Program-made: the position numbers and the translations under genes
Notes under the pieces: model-generated
The model's database searches: none
What the model was told of the DNA's origin: nothing
What the model saw: only the letters and a program-made list of their open reading frames with translations
Shown: one piece after another, positions 45,957 through 58,924 of the stretch
Layout: each line of letters opens with the position of its first letter
How positions within the stretch are numbered: position 1 is the first letter of the stretch
Source of the DNA: Anastatus disparis
Taxonomy: Eukaryota; Arthropoda; Insecta; Hymenoptera; Eupelmidae
Direction of reading: 5' to 3'
NCBI GenBank assembly: GCA_017163975.1
Contig: JAFFSR010000249.1
Span: 5,083,001-5,147,000, forward strand
DNA length: 64,000 bases

Positions 45957-48560
45957 TTAGAGTGATAAATCCAGTCTGTGTTTTCTGATGGCAGCATATC
46001 GATCAATTATATTTTCTACGTTAATTTTTATATCTCTATGTATGTTGAGCAAGGCCAAACCAACTGATCGGTCTTCTGACATGGTTGATTTTAGCCATAT
46101 TTTTATTCGCCGCAGAGTAGAAAATGTTCTTTCAGCACTAGACGCGCTAAACGGAAGAGTAGCTAGAATTCCTAAAAAGATATAAATAGAAGGAAAAACA
46201 TCAGGGTCGCAAATTTCTAATAATTTAATACTATCATAACTGTCGTCAAATTATTCTTTCTCCCATTTCATATTCCTAAATTCCAACTCTGATGTCAATC
46301 TTCTTTCGATTGACTCTACACTTTCATGAAAAAATGAGTTATATTTTTCTGACAGATTATGAACTGAAGTTTTAATACTTTCTTGATTTTTACTGAAATT
46401 AGGAAACAAAATAAATAAATGAAATAAATTTAAAGTTTCCTTTGGAAAGCGAGATTTTAAATTTTCAGTTACGTTTTCAAGTATGGGAATGTATATAGAT
46501 TGTCTAAAATAATCAAGCGCACTATTACATAAGTAATTCTCTCGGTTTTTTGCCTTTTTGTGATACGAGGTACTTTTATCTCGATATCCAATATATCTGC
46601 GAGACTACAAATTTCTTCGCAAAGTAAGCCAAATTTTAAATCACTTTTTTCACGATTTCTTCCTAAAATTTAAAGAGTATCTTTCAACATATCGCATGCC
46701 GATTTAATGTCTATTTGCACTTTTTGAAATTAACGGCTTAAGGGCATTGTACAACTTAATATATGTGAAAGACATACTACCGTGACAAGAAACTCACTTT
46801 CACTAAGGGCTAATTTCAGAGTTTTGGCTTTAGCTGCTGTTTGAATGTCACTCCATGAAGTTATGTGATCAAGAGATTCGTGAATTTTAGGAAGAGCTTC
46901 TCGAAATTGAAGGATCCCTTCATGTCGTTCAATCCACCGAGTTTCACATAAACCACAAAGAAGATGTCCCATAATTTTTTTTAAAGTATAAGAACGCTTA
47001 GATGAAGCTTTGAAAAAAGCGATTGTTTCTTTCATTATACCAATACTATTTCTAACAGATTGAACCGAAGATGATTTACTTATCGATAAATTTAATATAT
47101 GATTAAAACATGGTGAATAAACAGCATTAACTGTTTCACTTCTGACAGTCATTACTGCACCACAAGATTCTGAAATCATAACTGAGCATCCATCTGTTGT
47201 AATACCAACACAATATTTCGGATCCAAAGTTAATTCTTTCAAAGTTTTTAATACGACTTGACCTAAATTGGCACCTGTTATCTTGATTTCAGAAGAGCTG
47301 TTTTCAGGACCATTCAATCTGCTTACTCCAGTTTGGAGATCAACAAATCTAACGAAGTCTTCTCTGGCCGTTTTTTTATAAACATATCTAAATACAATTG
47401 TCAGCTGAGAAATATGCGCGATATCAGTCGTTTCATCGAACATAATACTATAAAATTCAGCCTCTTTAATTTGACTTATAATCACTGAAATGATTTCTTC
47501 ACTGCAGTAGTCGATGAGTTCATTCTGAGTCGTCTTACTAATGTAAATAGCTCGACCTGAAGATTGTTTCAAATGATTTTCCAATTCAGAATCTCCACTC
47601 AGAATGCGAAAGCGTAATAATTCTCTGAAATTACCTTCGTTGTCAGAGCTCTCAATATTTAACGGCCCATCATCTCGATGACCACAAAAAGCAATATTTT
47701 GCCTAGCAAGAAAAATCACGCTTTCAACAATCGATTTTAAACGAAGTCGATTTTTCGTTATTTGTTTCATTCTATTATGATTAATTTGGTTAACGATATT
47801 TAATTTAGGATTCTGACTAGACTTTAAAAAAAATTTTGCAGCTAATACGGCATTGATGTGATATTCACGTTTGGAGTGGTTTTCAAGTGAACCGTCTTTT
47901 CCCAAAAGCTTGGAAAAATTAATTAATGGTTGTAAAATCAATTTATTCAGATGAACATTCTTGTGATCACTTCCAATATTCACAAATAATGTACAATATT
48001 CACAAAAATATCCACGTTTTACGTTAGATAAAACAAGCTATTCAAATTTGTCTAAATGATTTTGACTAGCGTATCGTTTTCCTTCTACACCATTTTTTGT
48101 TCGTAATGAATACGGAAAGTTATATTTTTTCGGAGGCACCCATGGATTGAGTAACAATTGTTTCTTTAATAAATCATCAATTTCCATTCCTACATAATTT
48201 CCGATGTCAACTGATGTTCTTGAAATATTTTTTTGTATCTTAGAGAAATCATCATCAAAATTATTTACTAGAGAATTTTCAGAATTATCTACATAAAATT
48301 CAAAATTAATAGTAAATTATAAAAAATAATTTTTTCATATTGGTTTTCACTAAACATTAGAAAAAAAATACCAGAATTCATGTAGTTACCTGTTTTTTTT
48401 TTTACTATTTCTTGATTGATATGTGATTTCTCGATACTTAATTCAATAGATTCCTTAACACGAAGTGTATTAGAAATATCTAGAGTTAGTAAATTATTAG
48501 ATTCGATTTGATTTAAATCATCTGCAATTAAAGAATTATTTTAATTTTACATCATCAAAA
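45957..48560 (-). pseudogene. ZMYM1-like hAT transposase pseudogene
   Basis: The minus strand shows, in order, a TTF-type zinc finger region (LLLNPWVPPKKYNFP, GVEGKRYASQNHL, then GYFCEYCTLF). A 417-codon open stretch (47983-46730) follows with FYSIMFDETTDIAHISQL, the first catalytic Asp of hAT enzymes, then ITTDGCSVM, SPCFNHILNLSI and CETRWIERHEGI. A shattered segment leads to the hAT dimerisation domain at 46190-45957: LATLPFSASSAERTFSTLRRIK and ALLNIHRD, stopping at TAA. A stop sits in the zinc finger region; several frame changes lie in 46190-46730. An upstream exon with a GT...AG intron (about 48389-48292) is plausible. The family is that of human ZMYM1 and relatives, all hAT derivatives. 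Confidence 0.8.
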
Positions 48561-48607
48561 TATCATTCTCTTCTTTGAAAAAAATCATTTACAGTTACTA
48601 TTTTTTT

Positions 48608-48615
48608 ATTTACAG
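48608..48615. repeat. 8-bp target duplication, left (ATTTACAG)
   Basis: ATTTACAG directly precedes the CAGGGTTGC terminus; an identical ATTTACAG follows the right end at 63678-63685. Confidence 0.85.
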
Positions 48616-49840
48616 CAGGGTTGCAAATATTTAAATCATTTTGATTTTTAAAAAAATTTTAATTCACAAATCCTTATTGAATTCGTAATTAAAGTGTTAT
48701 TTAATTGACAATTCCTTTTAAATTGATAATTAATATTTTAATTCACAAATCAAAATCTAATCGTGAATTGAAAAGGCTTTAATTAAAAAATCAAAAGGAA
48801 TTCTTAATTATATAAATTTCAATTAAGAAATCAAAATTTAATCGTGAATTTAAAGGGCTTTAATTACAAAATCAAAAGGAATTCTTAATTAAATTAATTT
48901 CAATTAAGAAATCAAAATGTAATCGTGAATTGAAAGGGCTTTAATTACAAAATCAAAATCCTTAATTAAATAAATTTTAATCAAGAAATCAAAATGTAAT
49001 CGTGAATTGAAAAAGCTTAAATTAAAAATTCAAAAGGAATTCTTAATTAAATAAATTTTAATTAAGAAATCAAAATTTAATCGTGAATTTAAAGGGCTTT
49101 AATTACAAAATCAAAAGGAATCCTTAATTAAATAAATTTCAATTAAGAAATCAAAATGTAATCGTGAATTGAAAGAGCGTCAGTTATGATTATGATTTAT
49201 AAATTCGAGGGCTTTAATTAGAAATTCCATCATTCCTTTCTAATTAAACGTACTAAGGAATTTTTATCATATATATGTATATAGAAAAACATATGTGGAC
49301 GCGCACATACATACGCACCTGGGCTCATATATATGCAACATTTTATGTCAACCCACACGCACACAAACGGACAAGTTGATATATATATATACATGGTCCG
49401 TTTCATGTCAACTTGCATCGGTTGACCCGTATATATTTTGGTTTAAATATATGTATATATATACATACATACATACATACATGGGACATTTCATGTCGGT
49501 TAGCACGTACTCATGAGTACAGGTTTTTATTATATGTGGTACATTTTATGACAACACGCACACACCTATCCGAGTACCCTTAGATTTATATATATGCGAC
49601 ATTTCATGTCGATTCGCATGCGTGCACACGCACGTTAATAAACATAGGATTTTTCACGTCAATTCGAAGGCACACACACAGGTTTATATATATGGGACAT
49701 TTTATGTCAATTCGCATGCATGCACACAAACTTTACTAAATATTGGATTTTTTACGTCAATTCGAACGTACGCACATACAGGTATATATATATGAGATAT
49801 TTCATGTCGTTTACAGGTTTATATATGGAACGTTTCACGT
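48616..49840 (+). repeat. left arm of the 15-kb element: 81-bp tandem repeats, then GACATTTCATGTC repeats
   Basis: AATCGTGAATTGAAAGGGC recurs at 48759, 48840, 48921, 48998, 49079 and 49160, an 81-base spacing with one unit of 77. From about 49255 the arm matches 63000-63130 in reverse (GCACCTGGGCTCATATATATG; CGTACTAAGGAATTTTTATC). From about 49385 it consists of loose units with GGGACATTTTATGTCAATTCG and ACACACAGGTTTATATATA. Confidence 0.8.
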
Positions 49841-51639
49841 CAACTCACCTAACAAAAAAATAGAATTCGTCGAAAATCTGTGAAAATGTTCTATTTGATA
49901 CCAAAAATATACAAAAAAAATTTTAGAGGTCCAGGTCAAAGGGGTCAGGATTTAAACGTGATGGAATAGTTAAAAAAAAATGTTACCATGTCAGTGAGTT
50001 TTTTCAACAGGGTTATACATAAATTAAATTAATTAAAATTAATATTTTCAATCAATCATATACCTATTTTTTTTATTAAAAAGATATATTTTTACAAAAT
50101 ATGTAACAGTAAAAGAGTAGTTCACAGAAAAAAATTGTACTTCGTTAAAAAATTTTATAAATTATAAAAACACAAGTTTTTTAAACTTCATAAAATAATG
50201 AATAGCGTACTGTACATATTGTTCTTGAAGCGAAAATTCTACATATAAAAAATGTAATAAGATTAAAATACAAATAATGATTAAATAAATGTATTTATAA
50301 ATTATAACATAAATTTAGCAAATGGAATACAATTTTAGGAAATCCTATTCTAATCTCTGCTGCACTGTAACAATAGTCTCATTCTAATATGAAAAATTGA
50401 AAAAAATTATAAAACTTATTCTTTTTCATAACTCTGGCATGAAAATTGCATGAAATAAGCGACAAAATTTCAAAAATAGACTTTTCAAATTTTTGGAAAT
50501 CATATCATACAAATTTTCCTGGACATTTTCCGACTTTACCCCCTTTAAATTAATGTTTAGTGACAAAATATATAAAAAAAAATTTTTGGAAGCGTGGACT
50601 TTAATATTACTATAGCAATCTTCCCTATTTTCCGACCTGACTTTTTCATGTGAGCACCGTTGTGCGGTACTCTCTGAATAAGAGGTTCAATTCTTCGTGA
50701 AAAATTAAAGGAAGACCGCAACCAGCCTAAACCATTCTTTTTTTATCAACAGTTGGTGGATTAAAGAATAATTTTAGCTAATTAAAATGTAAAAATCCTT
50801 AAGTATATTGGTCACCAATGATTGGTGCAATAAAATAAAAAAAATCATTAAAAATGGTAAAATGAGTTTTTTTTTATATTTATGATGTTTTTACAGAGAA
50901 ATGGTGCAATGTACGGCAAAATTGATAAGAATATTTTCGACTTAATATTTGATGAAAAACACGAAAAATTATGTTTTTCCGCGAAAAATTAACAACCAGA
51001 AAATTTACTTTAGAGATTTTCCTAACTATTTTCCAGCTATCCACCCTCAAAATTCGTGTTCAGGGCACCAAAATACATAGGAAAAACTTTGGTGGAGCCG
51101 TGGATCTCCATCGGCTACGGAAACTCTCCTAGCTACCTATATTAGTTATAAATGTCCTTCGTATTCAAGTGAAATACCCCGGTTAAAATGTACATTAAGG
51201 TTTGGAAAGATCCTGATGTAAAAGAACCTTTCTAATTTTTTGCGGTTTTTGGTACGAGTCCATAATACAACTTTGCGAACTCTTATGAAAAAAATTGTCA
51301 TGATTGTCGTTGATAGCTTCTGAACTTTTTTGATTCATTAAGTTTTACTAAGAAATAGTAACCTTAATTTTAGCGTATTCACAATTAATGAACAATTAAG
51401 ATCGCTTTATAATTAAACAGCACTGTAAAGTTTTCAGGAGAAACCTTCTAGATTGTATTTTAAAAAATTCTTCAGAAATATTTTTTACGTTTTATCATCG
51501 TATGAATATATTTATTTAATTATTGGGAAATTTTCTGTATATTGATTGAAAGGTTAATGAAACTTCACGAACTCTATGGAAGTAAATCGAGACGAATTAT
51601 TACAATCTTGTAAAGAGTTTAATAGCTATTAAAGATCCT
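49841..51639. other. interior of the 15-kb element, no gene recognised
   Basis: AT-rich, stops in all frames. A possible Pol III B box (AGAGGTTCAATTCTT at about 50680) follows GCACCGTTGTGCGGTA by a plausible distance, a weak tRNA-like pattern. Confidence 0.35.
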
Positions 51640-52030
51640 TAAGAGGAGGTAGAGTATATATGTCCTATTGTAATCGAAAAATATATTTTTTAAAAGAACT
51701 AATAATTTTAGCAAAAAATAAAGAGAAAGCCCCATCTTGTATCATAAAAAGCAATATTTTCTTTGATTAGGAAAAAATTTTTTTATCGATTCGTTTTGAA
51801 GAAAACCTTGAAAAACATAATATATCGAGGTGTGGATGGACAATTCAGTTTTTCAAAGTTTTCTTTGAAATGAAGCGATAAAAATAATTTTTTCTCATAA
51901 AAGAAAATATTGCTTTTTATTATACGAGATGGGGCTTTCTTCTTATTTTTTGCTACAATCATAAGGTTTTGCAGAAAATTGAATTTTTTTATTATAAAAG
52001 GATAGAGATATACGACCTGCTAATAAAATA
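51640..52030. mobile_element. foldback element inside the 15-kb element
   Basis: AGCAAAAAATAAAGAGAAAGCCCCATCTTG on the left pairs with the complement of CGAGATGGGGCTTTCTTCTTATTTTTTGC on the right, and AAAGCAATATTTTCTTT with AAAGAAAATATTGCTTTT. The arms are about 150-190 bases, centred near 51835. No coding capacity. Confidence 0.6.
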
Positions 52031-52354
52031 CCGTGAAAATTATTTATGATTTTCAGTAACGATTTTGAAGTTATAAAAAAATATACGTATTATTAAATTT
52101 TTTTAACTCTTGAAATAGTTAAGCATACCATGGAATTGTTCGATAGTGGAAATAAAGCCATTTCACACGACTAAGCTATAAATTTTTTTTGTGAATAAAT
52201 ACAATAAATCGCACTGATTTATTAATACTAGGCAATTTTTCAGTTTATTAATAAGTTGATTTAATTAATACTATGATATGCCCTTCGAAAATCACTATTC
52301 AATATATTAGAAATTCATAAAGAATCTGAAGAAGTCATAATCATATTTTTTGAT

Positions 52355-52740
52355 ATATGGGGATATCCACAAATTTTTTAATTCTCTAGCAACAGGTCAT
52401 ATTACAGCTGTTACTGGGTTACCACATGATGCACATTATTTAAACTAGGTTCAAATCTTTTGTGCTATCCTGTAACTCTATTTCTGATGTATTTTGTAAA
52501 TGTACCACAAACGGCGCAGCAGATAATTCTATAAAAAGTAAATTTACACATAAAAAATTACCGTAATTTATCTTATGTGTAAATTTACTTTTTATAGAAT
52601 TATCTGCTGCGCCTTTTGTGGCACATTCACAAAATACATCAGAAATAGAGTTACAGGATAGCACAAAAGATTATAACCTGGTTTAAATAATGACCTGTTA
52701 CTAGAGAATTTAAAGTTGGGTGGATATCCCCATATAATAC
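52355..52740. mobile_element. near-perfect hairpin element
   Basis: The inner arms (about 52446-52560 and 52573-52688) are almost identical inverted copies, for example AGATAATTCTATAAAAAGTA and its complement, and GTGCTATCCTGTAACTC with GAGTTACAGGATAGCAC. The symmetry continues to TATGGGGATATCCA/TGGATATCCCCATAT outside, except for about 35 extra bases in the left arm (around CAGCTGTTACTGGGTTACC). Confidence 0.7.
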
Positions 52741-53642
52741 CATGGTGGTACACATGAAATTGGAAAGATTCCAAAAGTATGTAAATTACAATAACTTTTC
52801 TGATGAGGATATATTATTCAGATTAATATTATTTTTTAAATTAGATAACATTATTTTTATTTTTAAGAGCATGACGAAGCTTCCAGTCTTCTAATAATAT
52901 TTCCAATCGTAAGTTATGAATAAACAATGCGTTTAATAACATTTTTTTGCAATGAAGAAAAAATTTGTAATATTCAACTCGAGTGCGGACAACTCAAGAA
53001 ACCCACGAAAATACTTCATAAAAAGTAACAATACAAACTTTCAATGTAACGTATTTTAAGATTAGGTTTGTCGAGCTTGATACAATTTCCAATTCAAGTT
53101 CATAAAGAATTTACAAGTTTAAATGATTTTTTATTTTAACAAAAATTATTGTATTAACATAGCTTTAGTGCAGACAAGTCATTTTATTTGTTTTTCTCAT
53201 CCGTGCTGAGTAAGTGGCCAATAGCGCATGCGTTTTCGGGGTAGTAAGTAGCTAATAGCGCGCGCTGCGTGTGTTGTTTTTTGAGGGCGTGTGTTCCACA
53301 GCTATGTATAATATTATTTTGTATTAAATCAGGTAAATACGTTACATTCTGTAAAATAATGTCACGCAAAAGCGTTAATTAATGTAAAATCGCAAAGGTT
53401 TATACAAGCGCAGCGCCCTCATACTGTATCTCATCGACCATATGATTAATTTTATACTCTATCTCGCTTTAACCTCTGACATAGTAAATCGTATCATCTA
53501 TTCTTGTATTATTTTTACATTAACGAAATCGTAATTATTCGGTATATACGTGAAATTGATGAACTAAAAGTATGTAATTTAATTACAAATAATAGTACCA
53601 AAAAGTATTGAAATATACTATTGCGAGTCAGTCGTACGGCAG

Positions 53643-53720
<78 letters not shown>

Positions 53721-53941
53721 GAGAGTGCTATATCGAAAGGAAACAAAAAGGAAGAAACTCGTGCACGCAGGAACGTGCACGAGTTTCTATGTAGAAGTCA
53801 GTTGTGTGCTAGCTTCTTGATAAAAGTTGTTGACGATGCAAAAAAATAATATTTCTATGAGATGCTTTTTTTGATTTACATATTAATTTTTTTAAATGGG
53901 GGGACCTCGCCCCCGAACCCCCCTTTCCACGCACCAACATG

Positions 53942-53994
<53 letters not shown>

Positions 53995-54030
53995 CCCAGC
54001 ACTTATGAGAAAAAATAGTATGTGAATCTC
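52741..54030. other. interior of the 15-kb element with microsatellites
   Basis: No gene seen. Contains (GA)n at 53649-53717, (CT)n at 53944-53990, a local near-duplication GTGGCCAATAGCGCATGCG / GTAGCTAATAGCGCGCGC at 53214-53265, and the C-rich GGGGGGACCTCGCCCCCGAA near 53900. Confidence 0.6.
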
Positions 54031-54034
54031 GTTC

Positions 54035-54125
54035 GGTTTAGTTGACTATTGCACCACTCGGGCAATGGTGCTACTCGCTACGCTCGTGCGCCAACTTGCC
54101 TTCGTGCGCAATAGTCAACTAAACC
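54035..54125. repeat. hairpin with perfect 18-bp arms
   Basis: GGTTTAGTTGACTATTGC and GCAATAGTCAACTAAACC enclose about 55 bases that include CTCGCTACGCTCG. Similar CTCGCTTCGCTCG words occur at 11049 and 27967, suggesting a common repeat fragment. Confidence 0.6.
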
Positions 54126-57100
54126 TTACTTGTTACACAATATACTATTAATTTACGACTTTAAAATGATATTAATGAAATAAAAAAAGCAAAACTTGAT
54201 TGCTGCAGCTCCAACATCAGATAAATATTACGGCAAGAAACATAACGGATCACCCTAATTCACAATTTTATAAATTACAACTAAATCACTGGAAAAATAG
54301 TTGCATACAATAGACTTTTCCAAATTTTATGAGTAACGGCTTATAATTGAAATTTCAATGTCGGAACGATTCGGAAAACTTGAAGCATTTATCAATTTTC
54401 ATTTCATAATAGTTCTTAAACATTCTTTAAAGACCGGAAAAATATTTGTTCCGATTCTTTCAGAAATTTTCGGGTCATTTTAACGAGGATATAACTGATA
54501 TTGATGTAACAAAATTCAACTGCAATAATCACGAATTTTCCAATCGAAAACGTTTTCATAAATAATTTCCATAACTTTATATTTTCCGCGGAAATAATCA
54601 TAATCTTCATAATTCTGCAAAAATGACGATTTATATTGACTTTTTCATAAATTTAAATAACTTATAGAAATTTTCTCAAATTCAATTTACCTGTCTTTGT
54701 CATAAAAAACGAAAGATAATTAGTCTTAAAGCAGACTTAACGTAGGTAAATATTATTTTTTTATATACGCTTTTCTTATATTCGCCTTCATGTCTGTTTG
54801 TTTGTTTGTCTGTCTGTAATCAAATCTTGCGCGCTCGATTTTAGGCACTTTTTGACAGATATAAATTCTGACAATTGTCATAGACTTTGGTCTTGGATGA
54901 CAATACAATAATCAGTTGTCATTTTGGTACCTAGACATCCAGGTCGATGATAATGGGTGTGAAAAGTCATCTCTGAGGAAGTATAAGTGGGCAGGCTTTC
55001 TTTGGGTCGAGGCGAGTTTCTTGGGGGTTTTCAGGGTTGCTAAAACCGAATTTGAGATCAAACAATTGCCACAAAGTGATGCGCGTTGTCCAGAATACGC
55101 ATGGACGTCGTCTCCGAGGAAGTACAAGTGGGGAGGCTTTCTCTGGGTCGAGGTGGGTTCCCCGGGGGATTTCGGGGCTGCTAAAACCTAATTCCAGGTT
55201 TGAAAGTGAATCTATAATGCATAATAATGATTTAGGATGAAGAGGTCGAATTGGAGTACCAAGTCGCCGATAACGGATGTACCTGAGTGTAATCTTCGAA
55301 AAGTCCGGTTGCAATGTAACTCTAAATGATAATAAAAACAATTTTAACTTAAAAGTAGAAAATACAAAATTTTAAAAACATGCTTTAAAAATAAAATACA
55401 ATAATTGAATAAATAGACTAAAAAGTATAAAATTAATAAATTAACTTTCTTGATATTACTTTTATATAGTTTCATTGCAATAATCAATAGAAAATTTTAC
55501 AACAATTTAAAAAGAAAAGTGTGGTTGCTGAAATTTTTTCTAAAATCTTTTTAAGAAATTATTAAAGATAGTATTGAAATTATTATTAGATTTACTGAAA
55601 ATTAGTGCACACCCTTTTCTTTTATAATTTTTGTTGTAAAATTTGATCTTGATTATTGCAATGAAACTGTATTAAAGTAATTTTGAGAAATTTAATTGAT
55701 TTATTTAATACTTTTTAGTGCATTTTTTCAATTATTGGTTTTTTTAAACAACGTGTTTTCAACATGAAAAAAACATTTTTTTATTTAATTATATTACTTC
55801 ACCAATTAGATAAACTCAAATATCTTCATATTATAATTTGCAAAATGTGTTATTTATTTAACATCAATTATTGTTTTAAGTATTTATCTAAAGTTTATAG
55901 TATTCGAGAAAACAATTCATTACGGAATTCATAGAAAAAAAAAAATTTTTTAATTTGCATTGTCTCATTTCAACACTTTCATGATTTAGACCTATTAAAT
56001 TTTTTGTATATGTTTTGTGTATGAAAATATATGATTAATCTGTAACCGAAAGAATAATTTATAGACCACTAGTTATTTTATTACCGCAATTAATATAAAT
56101 GCAAATCTTTGTACAATAACATAAAACTGGCTGACAATTTTTTGAAAAAATTAGGGAACGTAGATATCTGTATAACATAACCTTTTACTTTGGCATTCCG
56201 TACTTTTCTCAATAACGTCATTATAAATTTTTTATTTTGAAGTAAAACTTCTTTAGCGACGGTATACACCTCCGATAAGAGACGTATAAAAAAATTATAC
56301 GGGAGTGAATTGATTTCATGACGCTACATGCAACGGAACTAATGAAACGGAAGTGTATATATATAAGGGGCGTCCGCACCTCCTACATGTAAATCAAGGT
56401 ACTAAATACGTATAAAGAAAAATTCGCGGGACTGACTTGATGTCAAATGCACAGATATAGTATATGTATACGTGCATACTATATATGCAATACAAATATC
56501 AGAATCAGATCTGAATGCGTTTTCTCTTTTTCTTTCTTTCTCTATGATGTTTTATGGTGAACCCCTTTATTCCCAACGTTTTTTAAATTGAATTTTTTAA
56601 AAATAAATATTATTAAAAAAAATTTTATACACTATCTCATTTAAAATTAAAAAAATAAATTCCTTAAATAAACTAAACTATTTGAATTTAGTTTTATTTA
56701 ATTTTATGATTATTTAGTTTTAAAATTATTTTAAAATTGAATAAAACAGTGTTTTAAGTTAAATAAACATTTATGAGTTCTATAATTTCGTAAAGAAGTT
56801 CCACTTTGTCGGCCAGTCCCAAAGACTGCCACACCAGTTTTTTATTCAAATATTCTTTATAATCACATCTTTTGTACTTAAAAATTAATTTACAATAACA
56901 ACAATTGATATTTGAGTAAAATATGAAAACCTTAATTAGACAAAGACAGCGTATCTAGCCCCTTTTTTTAAATTTGAAACTTTTAATTTAACATTTTTTG
57001 GTTTCTAGTGCATGAAATTAATGTTTATGTATTTTTCTAACAAAGTTGGGTTTTGTAAAATTGAATTTTCGTTAAAAAGATTATAATTAAATTCATACTT

Positions 57101-57240
57101 TACAAATTTTAGACCTCGTAAAAATTTAATTTTAGGATTATTATTTATAAAATAAACTCTCAAATCATTCTTACTGAATCAATAAACCTATAAATACATT
57201 GTATTTTATTATGTTATTCATTGTTTTGTTGTTCACTTCA
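54126..57240. other. interior of the 15-kb element, GC-richer duplicated segment at 54979-55200
   Basis: Mostly AT-rich and without genes. At 54979 AAGTATAAGTGGGCAGGCTT with TTTGGGTCGAGGCGAGTTT recurs at 55119 as AAGTACAAGTGGGGAGGCTT with CTGGGTCGAGGTGGGTT, a 140-base tandem duplication, preceded near 54790 by a TGTCTGTTTGTTTG run. The open frames there follow from higher GC; I recognise no domain. Confidence 0.4.
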
Positions 57241-57250
57241 AGGATTTAAA

Positions 57251-57622
57251 ATGAACAGTGAAGAAAATTCAGTAGATAATACAGATGAATTGCTAGCTAG
57301 TTTAGGAGTTGGTATAGATCGTGAACCATTACATGATGATGGAAGTCAGGGGACAGCAAATAGTGGTACCCATTATGAGTTATCACGATTGAGTAATTCT
57401 ACAAGAACTACAAATGTTTCAACGGCGCCTTCTGTTTCATTAAGTGATGAGCAAAAAGAAATGTTAGATGTCTGCTGTAAAACTTGTTATTTGGATGGAA
57501 AATTTTTCGAAGCAGATTTGATGAAATCAAATGGCGATAAAATCATAGCAAAATGCATGATTTGTAACCAAATTATTCATGGAAATCTTAAAGTTTCATC
57601 AAATTTTTATTGCCATTTAAAG
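57251..57622 (+). pseudogene. hAT transposase exon with BED-type zinc finger
   Basis: The ATG at 57251 opens MNSEENSVDNTDELLASLG, an acidic N-terminus. It leads to YLDGKFFEADLMKSNGDK and AKCMICNQIIHG, then SSNFYCHLK, the first half of a BED finger (Cys-x2-Cys, then the aromatic-Tyr-x-His region). The exon stops at AAG|GTTATT, a fair splice donor in phase 0. The gene is the presumed transposase of the surrounding 15-kb hAT element. The exon or exons that should follow, with the rest of the finger and the first catalytic Asp, are missing. Confidence 0.65.
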
Positions 57623-58150
57623 GTTATTGTTTTTATATGTATATGTTATTAAATCAACTAATTTATTTATTGTTATTGTGACTTGCAAAATTTAAAAAGT
57701 AAAAATTGTACTTTTTTAAAAATACCTTGATAAGGTCAATATTTAATGGTATGAATTGAAAAAAAATTTTGATGTTTTTTATGACAGTACATTCAAATAT
57801 AAAGTTAATATTTAGATGAAATATCAAGTATCGTGTTTCAATAAATATCTTGTTCAATGATGAATTTTCTCTTATGGATATATTAAATTGAACATTATTT
57901 ATATTAAAGTTATATACCTTATCAGAAAAAAAGTGTAATAACTGTCAATTATCGGTAGATTTTATTAAGATTTTATAATTTCTCATGAAACAAAATTTAA
58001 TCAAACAAATCTAAATTTATTAAAAAAGCTAATTTTGCTTAAAAGTTATAAATATAATAAAAAAAATGAAAAAATTGAACTTCAAATTTATATGAAAAAT
58101 CTTTATAAAATCTTAATAAATTTTCAAATTATTATATAAAAATTATTGCA

Positions 58151-58807
58151 GATGAGGATTCAAATGATTCTGAAGAGGAAATGGAAGAGTTCGAAGAAAA
58201 TGATGGCGAAGAATCACTGTTTATGAACAGTAACGATAATGTAAATCCTGTAGAAGATGAAGCAATATTTTCAAATATAACACTATCTCGTCATTTTTGA
58301 TGTGCCAGCCGTACCTTGAGTTTGATTGCAACAAAAGATCTTGTAGACGCAATTGACAGAGTTCCAAATATTAAAAAGTGTCATAAATTTGTCATGGAAA
58401 AATGCCAACAATTATGGAAATGTTTAAAATCACCAAAAAAACGAGAAGAAATGAAAAAAATTTTTGAATGCAGTTTACAGAGGCCCGTTATAACAAGGTG
58501 GAATTCTACGTATGACGCCTTTAAACAAATCATTTCGTTAAAAGAAAAAATTGATGATGAAAGAATTCATGACATGTTGGAATCTAATAAAATCTTAAAA
58601 AAAAAAGATTTTGAATTTATTGAAGATTATTTGAAATTGTGTCAACCCCTGGCTTCAGCGATTGATATTCTACAAGGAGAAAAAGATTGTCATTATGGTT
58701 ATCTTTCACCAACATTGTTGACTATCCGAAAAAAATGGAATACTTTATCGGCAAATAAAAGTTTGTCTATGTGTGAGCCACTGTTGAAATATTTAAAGGA
58801 AGCTTGA
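58151..58807 (+). pseudogene. hAT transposase internal exon, catalytic-core fragment
   Basis: A splice-acceptor-like TATTGCAG precedes an acidic stretch (DEDSNDSEEEMEEFEEND). The frame then crosses one TGA, at RHF-stop-CASRTLSL, into LIATKDLVDAIDRVPN and PVITRWNSTYDAF, the Arg-Trp-Asn-Ser motif of hAT enzymes, then FIEDYLKLCQPLASAID and YGYLSPTLLTI. It ends at TGA 58805-58807. The acceptor phase does not match the donor at 57622, in line with loss of the exon between. The C-terminal dimerisation domain is absent; the 90-bp repeats start soon after. Confidence 0.65.
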
Positions 58808-58924
58808 GACAAAAGATTTCATGATTTTTTTGAAATCTACATAATTATAATTATACAGAAATATTTTCTATAAAAGCAATCTTTCAATATAAATAGGTAA
58901 AAATTTTTTAAAATAATAATCGCG

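Noticed and set aside
48616..49260. 81-bp repeats as a CRISPR-like array
   Set aside because: The whole unit is repeated, with no unique spacers, and the setting is eukaryotic.
50640..50710. tRNA gene
   Set aside because: Only a B-box-like AGAGGTTCAATTCTT and a loose upstream match are present; no acceptor stem could be paired.
54916..55341. Overlapping frames of 67 to 124 codons on both strands
   Set aside because: They follow from the GC-richer 140-bp tandem duplication, without recognisable domains or codon bias.
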